DNA of 53,160 nt from Desulfurococcales archaeon (GTDB lineage Archaea > Thermoproteota > Thermoprotei_A > Sulfolobales > NBVN01), in contig JALWZB010000155.1 in assembly GCA_027002995.1 (NCBI GenBank), positions 155,682 through 208,841 of the forward strand, written 5' to 3'. The position numbers and the translations under genes were made by a program. The notes beneath the pieces are model-generated. The model saw only the letters and a list, made by a program, of their open reading frames with translations. It made no database searches and was not told the DNA's origin. Positions 22,353-32,023 of the stretch are shown in pieces. How positions within the stretch are numbered: the first letter of the stretch is position 1; every line of letters begins with the position of its first letter.

Positions 22353-25114
22353 GTTGTCTTACCTGTCATTGCCGTTAACTGTCTTCGAAGAGCATCACGT
22401 ATGTTCTCTAGTAGTTCCTGAGTTGCTGGCTTAGGTATGAACCCCGAAGCGTGAGTTGGTTTGCCGCCTCCTCTCCCGCCAAGTCCCTTAACGATCGCCC
22501 GTAGCAACGTGTTAACTGGTGCTCTTCTTGCTGCGTGTTCTCCTGCTGCACACTCAATGCGTGTACCGCTTTCTGTGGGTACTAAGATGAAAACTATGAA
22601 GTTCTTTTCTTCTTTGCTTACCCGCAGTAATAGTTCACTGGTGATCTCTTTATCCTCTATTTCTAGCTTAATGATGGAGAACCTTATGCCGTCAATTTCC
22701 TCAGAGCCACGTAATACTTTTTCACGCATGTACTCTAGGTACTCCTTCCTATACTTAGTTAGGAGGCTACGCAACCTGTTTAGGTCCTCAATTACAGCCT
22801 TAGCCTTCTGTAGGGCATCTCCTCCTAGGATTCGTGAGACTTCCGCAATCCTACCTTCCAGTTCCCTAGCGTGAATAGCAACGTTGGTTCCGGCTACGTA
22901 CTCTAACCTGACGACGCCGTCAGCTATTCTATCGACATTAACAATCTTTATCGCGCCTACCTCCCGCGTGTTCGTTACGTGAGTTCCGAAGCACGCTTCA
23001 GCGTCTAAGCCCTCGATCTCGACGACCCTTATGGTTGGTTCAAGAACGACTCCACCCTCGTATAGTCTGAATCCGTACTTAGCTTCGGCCTCGTACTTAT
23101 TCATGTACGCGGTGTTAACCCGTAATCCTTCATTAATGACTTCATTAGCTAGATCCTCTATTTTATGGATCTCCTCCTTAGTTAAGGGCTTGTAGTGAGT
23201 TATGTCCAGCCTAGCCCTATCCAAGCTTTTCTCCGCGCCTGCCTGCCATACGTGCTCTCCGAGTACCCTACGGCATGCGCCAAGAATGATGTGTGTTGCT
23301 GTGTGGTGCCTCATTAACGTGAATCTGCGGTGCCAGTCTATTACGCCATGAACCTTCAGTCCCTCCACGTCTGACGATACGGGTTTCTCAAGAATGTGAA
23401 CAACTACGCCACCTACCTTCTGAACATTTACCACGCGGAACTTACCAATGCTCCCTATTTCTAGGTAGCCCGTATCTGGGGCCTGACCACCGCCCTCAGG
23501 GTAGAAGGCCGTCCTGTCCAGTACTACGTACTTGTCCTTAGCGAATAGTACTTGCCCGCGAAACTCCCTTAGGTAAGGATCTTTATGGAACAATAGCTCC
23601 GTAGGCTTCAATGGCTTAACCCTCTCAACGATTTCTGGCGGTAACTTGCTGACCCTGCTCTTCTTTATGGGTGCTTTCCCGTGCTTTGCTGCAACTATGG
23701 CGTAGAAGTTGGACGGTACCTTAACATTCACGCCTAGGCGGGACGCTATCTCCACCACAAGGTCAGGTGGGATGCCGTGACTATCGTATAGCTTCACTAG
23801 CTCATCAGTGCTTAAACCGGGACCACCTTTCTTCAAGTACCTGCGGACGAGATTCGGTGCTTTCTTTACGGTGTCCATGAATTTCCTTAATTCGTACTTA
23901 GTTACGTCATGGATGTAGTCCATTCTCTCAGAAATCTGCGGGAATGTTCGTTTCCAGTATGTTGATTGTAGCTGGAAGAGTTCGCTGATGGTGTCGTCGT
24001 TCAGCATGTCAAGCAGTGTTAATATCCTGAATATTCTCCTGAGTACTAGCCTTGCTAGGTAGCCTTCACCCGTGTTTGATGGGACTATCCCGTCTGAGAG
24101 CATTAATGCGGATGTCCTGACGTGATCGAGTAACGCCAGAACCATTATTTCCTTGTCAAGGTATTTCCCTATCTCCTCCTCACTCAAACCTAATTCCTTA
24201 GCGACATTGCGCTTTAAGATAGCGTACTTCTCCGGGTCCTTAGGATTGAGCTTACCTACGTATTTTATTGCACTATAAAGTACCTCTTCCGGGGGTTCCT
24301 GCACGTTTAGCACCTTATGGTACTTATGCACGAGGTCGCCGTAGATAGCATGGAAGGCTGTGGGGACGCGTTGCGTGAACCACGCTATCCTTTCTATACC
24401 ATACCCAGTATCTACGACCTTTATCGGCATCTCGCGGTATGATCCATTATGTTCCTCGTACATCATGAACACTAAGGTTGCTAATTCCAGCCCACCCACC
24501 GCCACTTCGAATGAGGGACCAGCGTTTCCTCCGCCTTCCCACCATGATTCCTTGAATATTAACTCGCTTTCCGGGATACCTATCTCTTTTGTGAAGAACT
24601 CACGGGCAAGCTCCACAGTTTCGTCCGAGAAGTATACCTTCTTGTTCTCGTAGTTGAAGGCGTGATGACCTCCCATTATGAAGCTCGTTAAGTGCCTACC
24701 AAAGGTGAAGCCCACACTATCTAAGTCCTCTAGCCTTATGCATGGCTGCGCTATTACTAAGGGGTTGGCTGGCGGAGGAACTATGCCAGACGTCACGTGC
24801 GGCTGGAACACGACTATGGAGGCGATCGTGAGGTACAGGTCATCCCTCCACCTGGCAACGACTGGGTATGGCTCTATTATCTCGTGACCGTTTCTCTCAA
24901 AGAACTTTAGGAATTTCTGTCTGACTTCCTCGACATTCAAGGGTGGAGATCCTATCTTGAGGTTGAAGAAATAATAGTCACTGCAGGGTGCATCCCCACA
25001 GTTAGGTCTTTCGTTGAGAGACCAGAAAAATTCCCCGCAGATCGGGCATTTCTGTCTGATGTACCCTCGTTCACGGAATATCTTAACCCTGTAAATAGAT
25101 GGGTCTACCTTCAC
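22349..25114 (-). CDS. alaS: Alanyl-tRNA synthetase
   Basis: AlaRS charges tRNA-Ala and edits Ser/Gly errors. The 921-residue archaeal-type enzyme begins with a zinc-binding insertion (Cys23, Cys26, Cys39, Cys44), followed by the class II core (ARWRDDLYLTIAS, motif 2 near FGRHLTSFIMGGHHAF). The editing domain has HHTATH (HxxxH) and CFGTH (CxxxH), and the C-terminal C-Ala domain includes GLGGRGGGKPTHASGF. GTG 25114 follows GAGGGGAGGATC. No uL/P-stalk gene separates it from uL10. Confidence 0.97.
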   Translation of the reverse strand: MKVDPSIYRVKIFRERGYIRQKCPICGEFFWSLNERPNCGDAPCSDYYFFNLKIGSPPLNVEEVRQKFLKFFERNGHEIIEPYPVVARWRDDLYLTIASIVVFQPHVTSGIVPPPANPLVIAQPCIRLEDLDSVGFTFGRHLTSFIMGGHHAFNYENKKVYFSDETVELAREFFTKEIGIPESELIFKESWWEGGGNAGPSFEVAVGGLELATLVFMMYEEHNGSYREMPIKVVDTGYGIERIAWFTQRVPTAFHAIYGDLVHKYHKVLNVQEPPEEVLYSAIKYVGKLNPKDPEKYAILKRNVAKELGLSEEEIGKYLDKEIMVLALLDHVRTSALMLSDGIVPSNTGEGYLARLVLRRIFRILTLLDMLNDDTISELFQLQSTYWKRTFPQISERMDYIHDVTKYELRKFMDTVKKAPNLVRRYLKKGGPGLSTDELVKLYDSHGIPPDLVVEIASRLGVNVKVPSNFYAIVAAKHGKAPIKKSRVSKLPPEIVERVKPLKPTELLFHKDPYLREFRGQVLFAKDKYVVLDRTAFYPEGGGQAPDTGYLEIGSIGKFRVVNVQKVGGVVVHILEKPVSSDVEGLKVHGVIDWHRRFTLMRHHTATHIILGACRRVLGEHVWQAGAEKSLDRARLDITHYKPLTKEEIHKIEDLANEVINEGLRVNTAYMNKYEAEAKYGFRLYEGGVVLEPTIRVVEIEGLDAEACFGTHVTNTREVGAIKIVNVDRIADGVVRLEYVAGTNVAIHARELEGRIAEVSRILGGDALQKAKAVIEDLNRLRSLLTKYRKEYLEYMREKVLRGSEEIDGIRFSIIKLEIEDKEITSELLLRVSKEEKNFIVFILVPTESGTRIECAAGEHAARRAPVNTLLRAIVKGLGGRGGGKPTHASGFIPKPATQELLENIRDALRRQLTAMTGKTT

Positions 25115-25268
25115 GATCCTCCCCTCGCTCTGGAAATACCTTAGCTAAGACTTAATAATGGTTAGGTGCCGCAATACAGAATGTGAATTTTGTAACCCTA
25201 GGATCGTTTTGAGAAAAAGCAAAGCACATGAGGGTAAATTGAGGTTGAATAGGTCTTTGTTTCCTTGT

Positions 25269-26354
25269 TTAGCCGAATAGTGATGATATGCCTTCAGCGA
25301 TTTCCTCTTCGCTAACCTCCTTCTCTTCTTCCTCCTCCTCTTCCTCTTCCTTCTTCTCCTCGGCAGGCGCGCCAGCAGCCACCGGTGCGGCAGGAGCTAC
25401 TTGTACACTAACCTCAATGCCGAGATCTGGTGCCTTTTGCTGTAACTGCAATGCGAGGGCTAGAGCCTTAGCCACTGCTCTCCTGAATACCTCAGCTGCA
25501 GTTTCAGGCGTTATGAAGCCAGCCTCTCCAGCTAAGACAGCGGCGCGGCGGTAAGCCCTAGCTATGATCTCCGGCAGTATATCAGGTAATGGTAGCGCAG
25601 CCTCTATTGCAACTTCCTTCACTATGCTTACAGCGCGCAGTAAGTCGTCTCTGAAGGCGTCCACATCCACCTTGAGCTGCTCTGCAGGTATTACGTTCCC
25701 ATCCTCCCACACTACCCTAGGCTTTAGCTTGACGACTACTGGCTTGATATCGAGTTTCCTAAGCAATGACGCAAGCTCAGGTGATATTTCGTCCCCTGCT
25801 GATGCTACCTTAGTTTCCTTAGCTATCCAGATAACGCCCTCCCTTACCTGCGTCCTTATTCGGAGTTTACCGAACACTGAAAGCATTGGTCCAGGCGGTA
25901 TTCCGGTGGGTCCCTCAGGTACGTATATGTCATCGGTCGCTATGTCTCCCGGCTTAGCGTACTTGGGCGCTACTAGCTTGTCCAGTAGTAGTGCGAGCTC
26001 ATACGGGTTCATGTTCGTGAACATGAATGCGTTAGTACCGATAAGGTACTTCTCAAGTTCATCGACGTTCGGTATGCCCTCCTCACGTGCGGCTCTGAGG
26101 AATATGCTGTTCTTGTATACCTTAATAAAGCCGTATTTGGAGAGTTCCTGTTTTATCTTCTTGTACTGAGGTGTTGGGACGCCGTCTAGGCTTATTATCG
26201 CTACGCACCTATACTTGCGAAGTAAATCACGTATTTCCTGAACTATCTGCTGCTTCCTCAGGATTGCTGGTCTTACCTTCTCCTTAGTAACCCTCTTAGA
26301 CTCCTCTAGTTTCCGTAGCACCTTAAGCAGTTGAGCCTTAGTCTTCCCCCTCAT
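25269..26354 (-). CDS. Large-subunit stalk protein uL10 (P0)
   Basis: uL10 is the base of the ribosomal stalk; its N-terminal domain (about 1-110) binds 23S rRNA with uL11, then an insert domain, helical spine for stalk dimers (about 240-310), and an acidic tail of mostly Glu ending in SSLFG, the conserved factor-binding peptide. At 361 residues it is a long archaeal P0. The gene overlaps uL1 by 4 nt. The usual downstream stalk gene (L12/P1) is absent here. Confidence 0.96.
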   Translation of the reverse strand: MRGKTKAQLLKVLRKLEESKRVTKEKVRPAILRKQQIVQEIRDLLRKYRCVAIISLDGVPTPQYKKIKQELSKYGFIKVYKNSIFLRAAREEGIPNVDELEKYLIGTNAFMFTNMNPYELALLLDKLVAPKYAKPGDIATDDIYVPEGPTGIPPGPMLSVFGKLRIRTQVREGVIWIAKETKVASAGDEISPELASLLRKLDIKPVVVKLKPRVVWEDGNVIPAEQLKVDVDAFRDDLLRAVSIVKEVAIEAALPLPDILPEIIARAYRRAAVLAGEAGFITPETAAEVFRRAVAKALALALQLQQKAPDLGIEVSVQVAPAAPVAAGAPAEEKKEEEEEEEEEKEVSEEEIAEGISSLFG

Positions 26355-27004
26355 TGCATTAACACCTCTACTGGCGGTCCCATAGTTGTTTTGACGTAAA
26401 CACGGGTTGAAGTCTCGAAGGGTCTCTTAAACTTAGTTTTTATATGTTCTATCACTGCCATCGCGTTTTCAGCCAGGTCTTCGGGGGACATATCCTCAGT
26501 ACCTATTTTACAACCCACCCATGCCTGCTCCTTGTTCCTCAGCCTTACGCTATTGGTGTACCTCTTAATGAATGTATTTATGTCTGCATTTATCGGCACT
26601 GGAATCGGGGCTTTTCCTCGGGGGCCTAGCACTGGACCTATTATTCTACCCATTTGAGCCATTAGGTCAGCACGTACTAACACCCAATCATATTTTCGTC
26701 CTAACTTCTTCAGTTCCCTCTTACTCATGGACTTAACTTCGTCACCGCTTAGCGCGTCTACGCCGGCCTCCTTAGCCTTAAGTAGCATGTCTCCAGCGGC
26801 GATGACTAAGATCTTCGGTGTCTTGCCTGTACCCTTTGGTAAGACTACGTTGTCTCTGAACTTTACCTCTGGGTCTCTGGGGTTGACTCCCTTAAACACC
26901 ACTTGGAGTTCAACTGACTGCTTGAAGTTCCTACCTTTACCTAGCTCTATTGCCTTCCTTATGGCGTCAGCCAACACTTCCTTTGTAAGTGGCATCCTTC
27001 TCAC
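26351..27004 (-). CDS. Ribosomal protein uL1
   Basis: uL1 forms the L1 stalk at the E site and in archaea represses translation of its own mRNA. The 217-residue protein shows the family blocks [11 protein letters not shown] and [15 protein letters not shown]. It overlaps uL10 downstream and uL11 upstream by 4 nt each, indicating tight coupling. A leader that mimics the rRNA site was not identified. Confidence 0.96.
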   Translation of the reverse strand: MRRMPLTKEVLADAIRKAIELGKGRNFKQSVELQVVFKGVNPRDPEVKFRDNVVLPKGTGKTPKILVIAAGDMLLKAKEAGVDALSGDEVKSMSKRELKKLGRKYDWVLVRADLMAQMGRIIGPVLGPRGKAPIPVPINADINTFIKRYTNSVRLRNKEQAWVGCKIGTEDMSPEDLAENAMAVIEHIKTKFKRPFETSTRVYVKTTMGPPVEVLMQ

Positions 27005-27510
27005 CTACCCTTTCTCCATTCTTCCTCATATTTAAGCAATAGGTCGTCATACTTACCCTCTTCTACCTCCTTCACTACCTCCTTTGGTTCCTTACCTTCC
27101 ACGGTTAGCCCTATGGTTGCGGCGGTCGATAACACTGTCTTAACCGCTTTCTTTAGCGTTTTGGCTGTGAGGTCATTCTTCTTCATTAACGTAACCTTTA
27201 CGACATCCTCTAGGCTTATGTCCCCGATCTTGTTATGAGCGGGGTCTCCTGAGGGTTTATCCGCGCCCGCTACCTTTAAGAGGAGCGCTGATGTTGGCGG
27301 GGATTTCACCTCTATCCTGTATTCCTTGGTGTCGGTATTCACGTAAACATTAACGGTTACCTCCATACCCTTGAAGTCCTTAGTCAATTCGTTTATCTTG
27401 TTTATGACTTCATCTACGTTGAGTCCATATTGCGTCAGGGAGGGTCCGAGCGGGGGTGCGGGCGTTGCTTCTCCTCCTTTTATTCTTGCCCTAACCGTTT
27501 TCCACGGCAT
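27001..27510 (-). CDS. Ribosomal protein uL11
   Basis: uL11 is at the GTPase-associated centre. The N-terminal domain has [16 protein letters not shown] and the C-terminal rRNA-binding domain has [16 protein letters not shown]. At 169 residues it carries the archaeal C-terminal extension rich in Glu and Lys. It lies 6 nt after spt5, as in many archaea. Confidence 0.96.
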   Translation of the reverse strand: MPWKTVRARIKGGEATPAPPLGPSLTQYGLNVDEVINKINELTKDFKGMEVTVNVYVNTDTKEYRIEVKSPPTSALLLKVAGADKPSGDPAHNKIGDISLEDVVKVTLMKKNDLTAKTLKKAVKTVLSTAATIGLTVEGKEPKEVVKEVEEGKYDDLLLKYEEEWRKGR

Positions 27511-27516
27511 ATTACA

Positions 27517-27999
27517 TCACTTCCTTACTGGTTTTACAAAATCTCCTGGGACGGTCATCTCAGCCTTAAACGAGGTCTCAAGCATGTCGAGCTTAACAAT
27601 GTTCTTCTGAACATCAACGGATATTACCTTGCCACGCTGTCCCTTGAGCGGGCCTGAGATTATCTCGACTATATCTCCGGGCTTTATCTCCTCGATGGGT
27701 GACCTGACCTTAATCAACTTCTCAACTTCCTCACGAGTTAGCGAACCCATTGCGCGTCCCTTGACATGCTTGATGTCCCTCGCTAGTTGATGCACTACAT
27801 GGAGCCCTACGGTCTCGATTACTATGTAACCGTGTATTTCGGGCGGGACTATTATCGAGTAGAGTCCTTTGGCGTTACTACCCTTAGCTATTGACTCAAG
27901 CATCATAGCTACGTTCATCTCCTGCCTAGCCGTAGTTCTCAGCACCACGTACTTAGGTGGCCTTGCCGCAACCCCTTTCGTCCCTGGCGATTCACCCAT
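27517..27999 (-). CDS. spt5: Transcription elongation factor Spt5 (NusG)
   Basis: Archaeal Spt5 clamps RNA polymerase with Spt4. The 160-residue protein has a short leader, an NGN domain (about 15-95, with VVLRTTARQEMNVAMML and PEIHGYIVIE) and a KOW domain (about 103-150, with GDIVEIISGPLKGQRGKV). It overlaps secE by 8 nt. The SecE-Spt5-uL11-uL1-uL10 order is the archaeal and bacterial norm. Confidence 0.96.
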   Translation of the reverse strand: MGESPGTKGVAARPPKYVVLRTTARQEMNVAMMLESIAKGSNAKGLYSIIVPPEIHGYIVIETVGLHVVHQLARDIKHVKGRAMGSLTREEVEKLIKVRSPIEEIKPGDIVEIISGPLKGQRGKVISVDVQKNIVKLDMLETSFKAEMTVPGDFVKPVRK

Positions 28000-28180
28000 G
28001 CCCTATCCCCTGAACCACCGTGAGTATCGTGTACACTACGAAGCCTATGCCCCCAACTAGAAATAAGCCGCCGAATGTTATCTTTAGGAGTAGCTTATAC
28101 TCACTCGGCTCGGGCTTCTCCGAGATCGCCAGTATCTTCCTCCACGTAGCGAAGAGCTCCTCTAGCCGCATTACCCCCAC
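27992..28180 (-). CDS. secE: Preprotein translocase subunit SecE (Sec61-gamma)
   Basis: SecE is the tail-anchored clamp of the SecYE translocon. The 62-residue protein has an amphipathic helix (about 5-30, with WRKILAISEKPEPSEY) and one transmembrane helix (about 33-57), as in archaeal Sec61-gamma. It sits 11 nt from ftsY and overlaps spt5. Confidence 0.92.
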   Translation of the reverse strand: MGVMRLEELFATWRKILAISEKPEPSEYKLLLKITFGGLFLVGGIGFVVYTILTVVQGIGHG

Positions 28181-28191
28181 CAGCCTAAAAC

Positions 28192-29106
28192 CTACTGACT
28201 GAGTAGCTTATTAAGTATTTCATCAGGATCATACGGAGATAAATCATCATATCCCTGCCCCACACCAACGTACATTATGGGTTTATTTATGGATAGAATT
28301 ATGCTTAAGGCGGAACCACCTCTAGCATCAGCATCAAGCTTCGTCAGGATCACTGCGTCCACACCTATTGCGTTATCAAACCACCTTGCCTGTTGCACAG
28401 CATCATTGCCTGTCAATGCGTCAAGAATAAGTACCTTCAGGTGAGGCTTGACGACGCGGACTATTTTGCGTAGCTCCTCCATAAGGTTCCTGTCCGTATG
28501 CATTCTCCCAGCAGTATCTATGAGGACGGCATCAAGCTTAGAGCTCGTTGCATGCAGCACACCATCTTTAGCCACGGCTGCTGGGTCCGCTCCGTACTTA
28601 CCCCTTATGAATGGTAGGCCCAGCCTTTCTGCGTGTAGTCTCAACTGCTCTTGAGCCCCTGCCCTGAAGGTGTCGGCAGCTACGATGACTGGTATTAATC
28701 CGTGTTTCTTTAATCTGTAAGCTATTTTAGCTATCGTAGTAGTTTTTCCAACGCCGTTTACCCCGACAAACACGATTACATATGGCTTAGGCCCGTCCTT
28801 AACGACTTCAACAATGTCCTTACCGAAGATTCCTTGGCTGAGATACTTCCTTATCGCTTCCTTAATCTTCTCTTGCACTAAGCGCTCGGCACCGCCAAAC
28901 CTACTGACTCGCAGACCAACGAGTTCGTGCTTAAGGATTTCCTTAAGCTTCTCTACAGCCTCTACCGCTACGTCACCCTCAAGTAACGTGAGCTCAAAGT
29001 CAGAGAATATTTCCTCGAACTCCTCCTCAGTTAATTCCTTCTTCGCTACTACTTCGCTTAGCTTTTTCGTGAAACCCTCGAAGGCCTTCCTTAGGTTTTT
29101 GAACAT
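28192..29106 (-). CDS. ftsY: Signal recognition particle receptor FtsY
   Basis: FtsY docks SRP-ribosome complexes at the membrane. The N-terminal helical part (about 1-95) is acidic and short. The G domain shows G1 GVNGVGKT (115-122), DTFRAGAQEQL, DTAGRMHTD and TKLDADARGGSAL. It is 304 aa, normal for archaea. It is encoded with secE and prefoldin alpha. Confidence 0.96.
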   Translation of the reverse strand: MFKNLRKAFEGFTKKLSEVVAKKELTEEEFEEIFSDFELTLLEGDVAVEAVEKLKEILKHELVGLRVSRFGGAERLVQEKIKEAIRKYLSQGIFGKDIVEVVKDGPKPYVIVFVGVNGVGKTTTIAKIAYRLKKHGLIPVIVAADTFRAGAQEQLRLHAERLGLPFIRGKYGADPAAVAKDGVLHATSSKLDAVLIDTAGRMHTDRNLMEELRKIVRVVKPHLKVLILDALTGNDAVQQARWFDNAIGVDAVILTKLDADARGGSALSIILSINKPIMYVGVGQGYDDLSPYDPDEILNKLLSQ

Positions 29107-29226
29107 CCCGCTAACCCCTTAGTGTGGGCTTCTCACGTAATTAAATATGCTTCGTGTGTTGAAAATACGCACTATATATGAATATTATTACCGTTCCTCA
29201 CACAGTGTTAAAAGCCTGGGTTAAGG

Positions 29227-29679
29227 TCATCCAGCCTTCTGAGCTCGTGCCTGGGCCTGCGCTATGGCTGCGTTGACAGCGCTTTGTAATTGCTTGTACA
29301 TGGTTACCACGCGGTTAAGCTCTTCCTGTAGCCTCTTAATCACGTCCTTAAGCTCCTTCTCCTTAAGTGACAGTACCTCCATCGCCCTCTCCAGGTCTAG
29401 CTCCGCAAAGTACTCCATTCCTAAGTGAGTTAGTACCCTCTCCTTAGTTACTGGGGTAACCTTAATCATTATGTGCCCCCTGCTATCTGCAGGCATGAAT
29501 AACTCACTCACGCGCTCCTTACGTAGTTCGGATAACGCGTTAGTACTTGCCCTTATCTCCTCTATTTCGGCCGTGACCTGGTCTATCTGTGTCTGTATAG
29601 CCTCTATGTATCGCCTTAGCTCAGCTAGCCTAGCAATAGCTTCATTAATGCTTACGGCTTGCGCTGGCGCGTTACTCAA
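29227..29679 (-). CDS. pfdA: Prefoldin subunit alpha
   Basis: Prefoldin passes unfolded proteins to the thermosome. The 150-residue protein is two long coiled-coil helices (about 10-60 and 95-140) around a short beta hairpin segment (LFMPADSRGHIMIKVTPV), the alpha-type layout. The Ala/Gln-rich tail ends the protein. It overlaps eL20 upstream by 8 nt. The 120 nt gap to ftsY holds nothing recognised. Confidence 0.9.
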   Translation of the reverse strand: MSNAPAQAVSINEAIARLAELRRYIEAIQTQIDQVTAEIEEIRASTNALSELRKERVSELFMPADSRGHIMIKVTPVTKERVLTHLGMEYFAELDLERAMEVLSLKEKELKDVIKRLQEELNRVVTMYKQLQSAVNAAIAQAQARAQKAG

Positions 29680-29935
29680 TCTCCCATCCCCTTAGCGTGG
29701 CTAGGTCACGAATGTACTTGTACTTTGACTTCTCAGGCGGTATTTCATATACTTCTAGGATCTTAATGTGGGCTCTCTTTAATTTATGCTTGCTTCCGAG
29801 GTCTGAATACACTTTTTCTATAGCGTCCTCCTTCTTGACTGCCCTAACGTCTATTGTAAAGGGCTGCCACTCGCGTAGCCTGTCTGGGCTGAAGAGCGCC
29901 ACACCCTTTACCCTGAAGACCTTTACCTCCGCCAT
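29672..29935 (-). CDS. Ribosomal protein eL20 (L18Ae/LX)
   Basis: The 87-residue single-domain eL20, known as LX in archaea, is recognised by the KVFRVKGVALFSPDR start, KKEDAIEKVYSDLGSKHKLKR and the RDLATLRGWEI end. It sits on the large subunit near 5S rRNA. It lies between prefoldin alpha and aIF6, a conserved archaeal neighbourhood. Confidence 0.93.
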   Translation of the reverse strand: MAEVKVFRVKGVALFSPDRLREWQPFTIDVRAVKKEDAIEKVYSDLGSKHKLKRAHIKILEVYEIPPEKSKYKYIRDLATLRGWEIE

Positions 29936-29941
29936 CCGTTT

Positions 29942-30616
29942 TCACCTCATATTTAGGGCTTTCATGATTCTCATTATTTCAGGACCTGTTGTCCTCTCCC
30001 CTACTAGGGCCCCGTAGTTATTCGCTACGAGGCCAGTCTTAATAAAGGCTACACCGAAATTAACGGTTCCCACGTCTAGGGGAACCCCGAAAAATTCCGA
30101 GAGATTCTCTAACTCATCGTCACTTACATCTGGATGAATCACTCCTCCCCTATCCGTTATGACGGCCGCGGACCCAACGGTAGGTATGCCGGCTATTGAG
30201 CCCTTCCTAAACTTACTGACATCAAGTATCCGCACTATTCGCTCTAATTCGTGATCCTCGATCTCCTTGTGGAACATCACGGCTTTGTCATTAGCGAGTA
30301 TGATGTTACCTAAGGCTGTGAAGACTGTGTGTACTACGTGCACGTTCAACCCTACATCCCTTAACTCCCTAACCTCTTCCTCCTTAGCTAGGCGAGGTAA
30401 CAGTATGGCTCTGTCATTACCAGCAACAAATATTCCTAGTAAGGGTGAATCATCTACACTAGCTTCAATGACTTCAACATTAAGTGTGTCACTAATTTTC
30501 CGCTTAACTTCACTTTCGGTTCCCTTTGGAACTAGGGCTACCTTATTGTTCGCAAAGATATACACGCCAATGTTAGGATTACCGCGGATTCTCAGGGTGT
30601 CAAGCGGCATCAACAC
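29942..30616 (-). CDS. Translation factor aIF6
   Basis: aIF6 binds uL14 on the large subunit and prevents premature joining. The 224-residue protein has the five-fold pseudosymmetric repeats of eIF6 (for example NPNIGVYIFANNKVALVP, SPLLGIFVAGNDRAILLP, GVAFIKTGLVANNYGALVG). Start ATG 30616 touches the stop of eL31 as overlapping codons. eL31-eL39-aIF6 clustering is typical of archaea. Confidence 0.96.
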   Translation of the reverse strand: MLMPLDTLRIRGNPNIGVYIFANNKVALVPKGTESEVKRKISDTLNVEVIEASVDDSPLLGIFVAGNDRAILLPRLAKEEEVRELRDVGLNVHVVHTVFTALGNIILANDKAVMFHKEIEDHELERIVRILDVSKFRKGSIAGIPTVGSAAVITDRGGVIHPDVSDDELENLSEFFGVPLDVGTVNFGVAFIKTGLVANNYGALVGERTTGPEIMRIMKALNMR

Positions 30617-30921
30617 TACCCCTGACTCTCAGCCTCACTGGCGCGAGCCTCGCTAGCCGTAATGGGTATTGCTAGGACTGCCTTGAGTATCTTACCTTCT
30701 TTGTCGACCGGAAGAACCCTTACTACCACTCTTCTTGGAGGCCTATCGTAAGCTCTTGAAAAGATGTACTCGTTAATGGATTCATCTATTATAATCTTCT
30801 CCGCTTTAGTATGCCTTTCCAGAAATTCCCTTATCCTCTTAAGCGCTCTCGGAGCTCTACGGGCTCGACCCGTCCAGTACAGCCGTGAAAGGTTTATTAC
30901 GTATATCCTCTCGTCCGGCAT
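30616..30921 (-). CDS. Ribosomal protein eL31
   Basis: eL31 lines the exit tunnel rim. The 101-residue protein shows YVINLSRLYWTGRARRAPRA and the ARAYDRPPRRVVVRV-like core, typical of the family. It lies 29 nt downstream of eL39 and overlaps aIF6. The C-terminal 15 residues are Ala/Glu-rich. Confidence 0.95.
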   Translation of the reverse strand: MPDERIYVINLSRLYWTGRARRAPRALKRIREFLERHTKAEKIIIDESINEYIFSRAYDRPPRRVVVRVLPVDKEGKILKAVLAIPITASEARASEAESQG

Positions 30922-30950
30922 TCCAGATCACCACTCCCTCCAGACCATCA

Positions 30951-31109
30951 TTAAATGTTGCCTAACTTGGATCTCCTCCAATTACGTCTGCGTGGCCTAT
31001 ACGGTACCTTCCTCAGAGTTTTTATCACTACCCACACCGGTATTGATGAGTTACTCTTGAGTGCCCTAGCAAGGCGCAGTTTCCGTGCGACATGCTTATT
31101 ACGAGCCAT
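30951..31109 (-). CDS. Ribosomal protein eL39
   Basis: This 52-residue, strongly basic protein reads [19 protein letters not shown] at its start and ends [15 protein letters not shown], the eL39 hallmark. eL39 lies in the peptide exit tunnel. ATG 31109 follows GGTGAGTGAG. It sits between PDCD5 and eL31, the expected order. Confidence 0.94.
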   Translation of the reverse strand: MARNKHVARKLRLARALKSNSSIPVWVVIKTLRKVPYRPRRRNWRRSKLGNI

Positions 31110-31114
31110 CTCAC

Positions 31115-31465
31115 TCACCTTTTCTCCCTAATCCTTATGCGGAACTCACGCCTACTTCTGGAGTCAACTACGTATAAAATCTGCTTTAAGGTTTCCTCAT
31201 CGATGATCTTTGTTAATTGCCCTGAAAGTGCCAAGCTGACGATGTATTCCTCAACAGCGTTGGCGAGTTCAGGTCTCACTAACTTCACATTAGTTAAACG
31301 CGCCCTAGCTTCCGGGGTCATTACCCTCCTTAATATTTCCTGCTTCTGCGCCTCTCGCGCTAACTCCTCCTGCCTTCTTTTCTCCTCAGCTTGCTTCCTT
31401 AGTAAGGCTTCTAGCTTCCTCCTTTTAAGCTCCTCCAACTCTGCATCATAGTACTCATCACTCAC
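31115..31465 (-). CDS. PDCD5-family DNA-binding protein
   Basis: The 116-residue protein is a PDCD5/TFAR19 homologue: a long charged N-terminal helix ([22 protein letters not shown]) and a three-helix bundle (about 45-105, with [23 protein letters not shown]). Its role in archaea is not established; DNA binding has been reported for family members. It overlaps eS19 by 4 nt. Confidence 0.92.
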   Translation of the reverse strand: MSDEYYDAELEELKRRKLEALLRKQAEEKRRQEELAREAQKQEILRRVMTPEARARLTNVKLVRPELANAVEEYIVSLALSGQLTKIIDEETLKQILYVVDSRSRREFRIRIREKR

Positions 31466-31935
31466 TTCCTGAAACCTCCGTACTTGCTTAACTCAGGTAT
31501 TTCCTTAACCACCTCTTGGAATACTTCACCAGCTATTTTATCCATTATTGACCTGCCCTTAGGTGTGAGGACCCTGCCCTTATTACCCTTCTTCGCAACA
31601 AGTCCTGCACGCTCAAGTTGCTGAAGTATTTTCCTAATGTGTGAACCACCAGCCTTCCTGAAGTGAGGAGGAGCCGATCCCCTATCCTTTAACCCTCCAT
31701 AAATGGTTCTAAACCTCTCTATCCCTAAAGGCCTTCCGGCTATGTATAGCTTCCGCATGATGCTTGCTGCCCTAATATACCACCAGTCAGGATCTTCTGG
31801 AACCTTCTCCTTATGCGGACCTGTCTTGGCAAATAACGCCCACTCAGGGGGCTCTACCGCACGCACATTCTCCTTTAGGTACTGGGCCAGCGCCCTGATG
31901 AACCTATCAGCCGGCACTTCCTTCACGTTCACCAT
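31462..31935 (-). CDS. Ribosomal protein eS19
   Basis: eS19 is a head protein of the small subunit with a winged-helix fold. The 157 residues include DWWYIRAASIMRKLY, GIERFRTIYGGLKDRGSAPPHFRKAGGSHIRKIL in two blocks, and GRVLTPKGRSIMDKIA. It is the first gene of this minus-strand operon. Confidence 0.95.
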   Translation of the reverse strand: MVNVKEVPADRFIRALAQYLKENVRAVEPPEWALFAKTGPHKEKVPEDPDWWYIRAASIMRKLYIAGRPLGIERFRTIYGGLKDRGSAPPHFRKAGGSHIRKILQQLERAGLVAKKGNKGRVLTPKGRSIMDKIAGEVFQEVVKEIPELSKYGGFRK

Positions 31936-32023
31936 TGCACTCTCCCCGCTCCTCAGAAACTACCCCTGAAGTTTTATTAAGCTTTACACTTACCGACGTA
32001 CAGTTACCCCCAGAGCAGACCTA

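Noticed and set aside
25564-26169. A 201-residue frame on the plus strand opposite uL10
   Set aside because: It is antisense to a clear uL10 gene, Ser-rich, and has no ribosome-binding site; the same holds for 47678-48268 opposite uL5.
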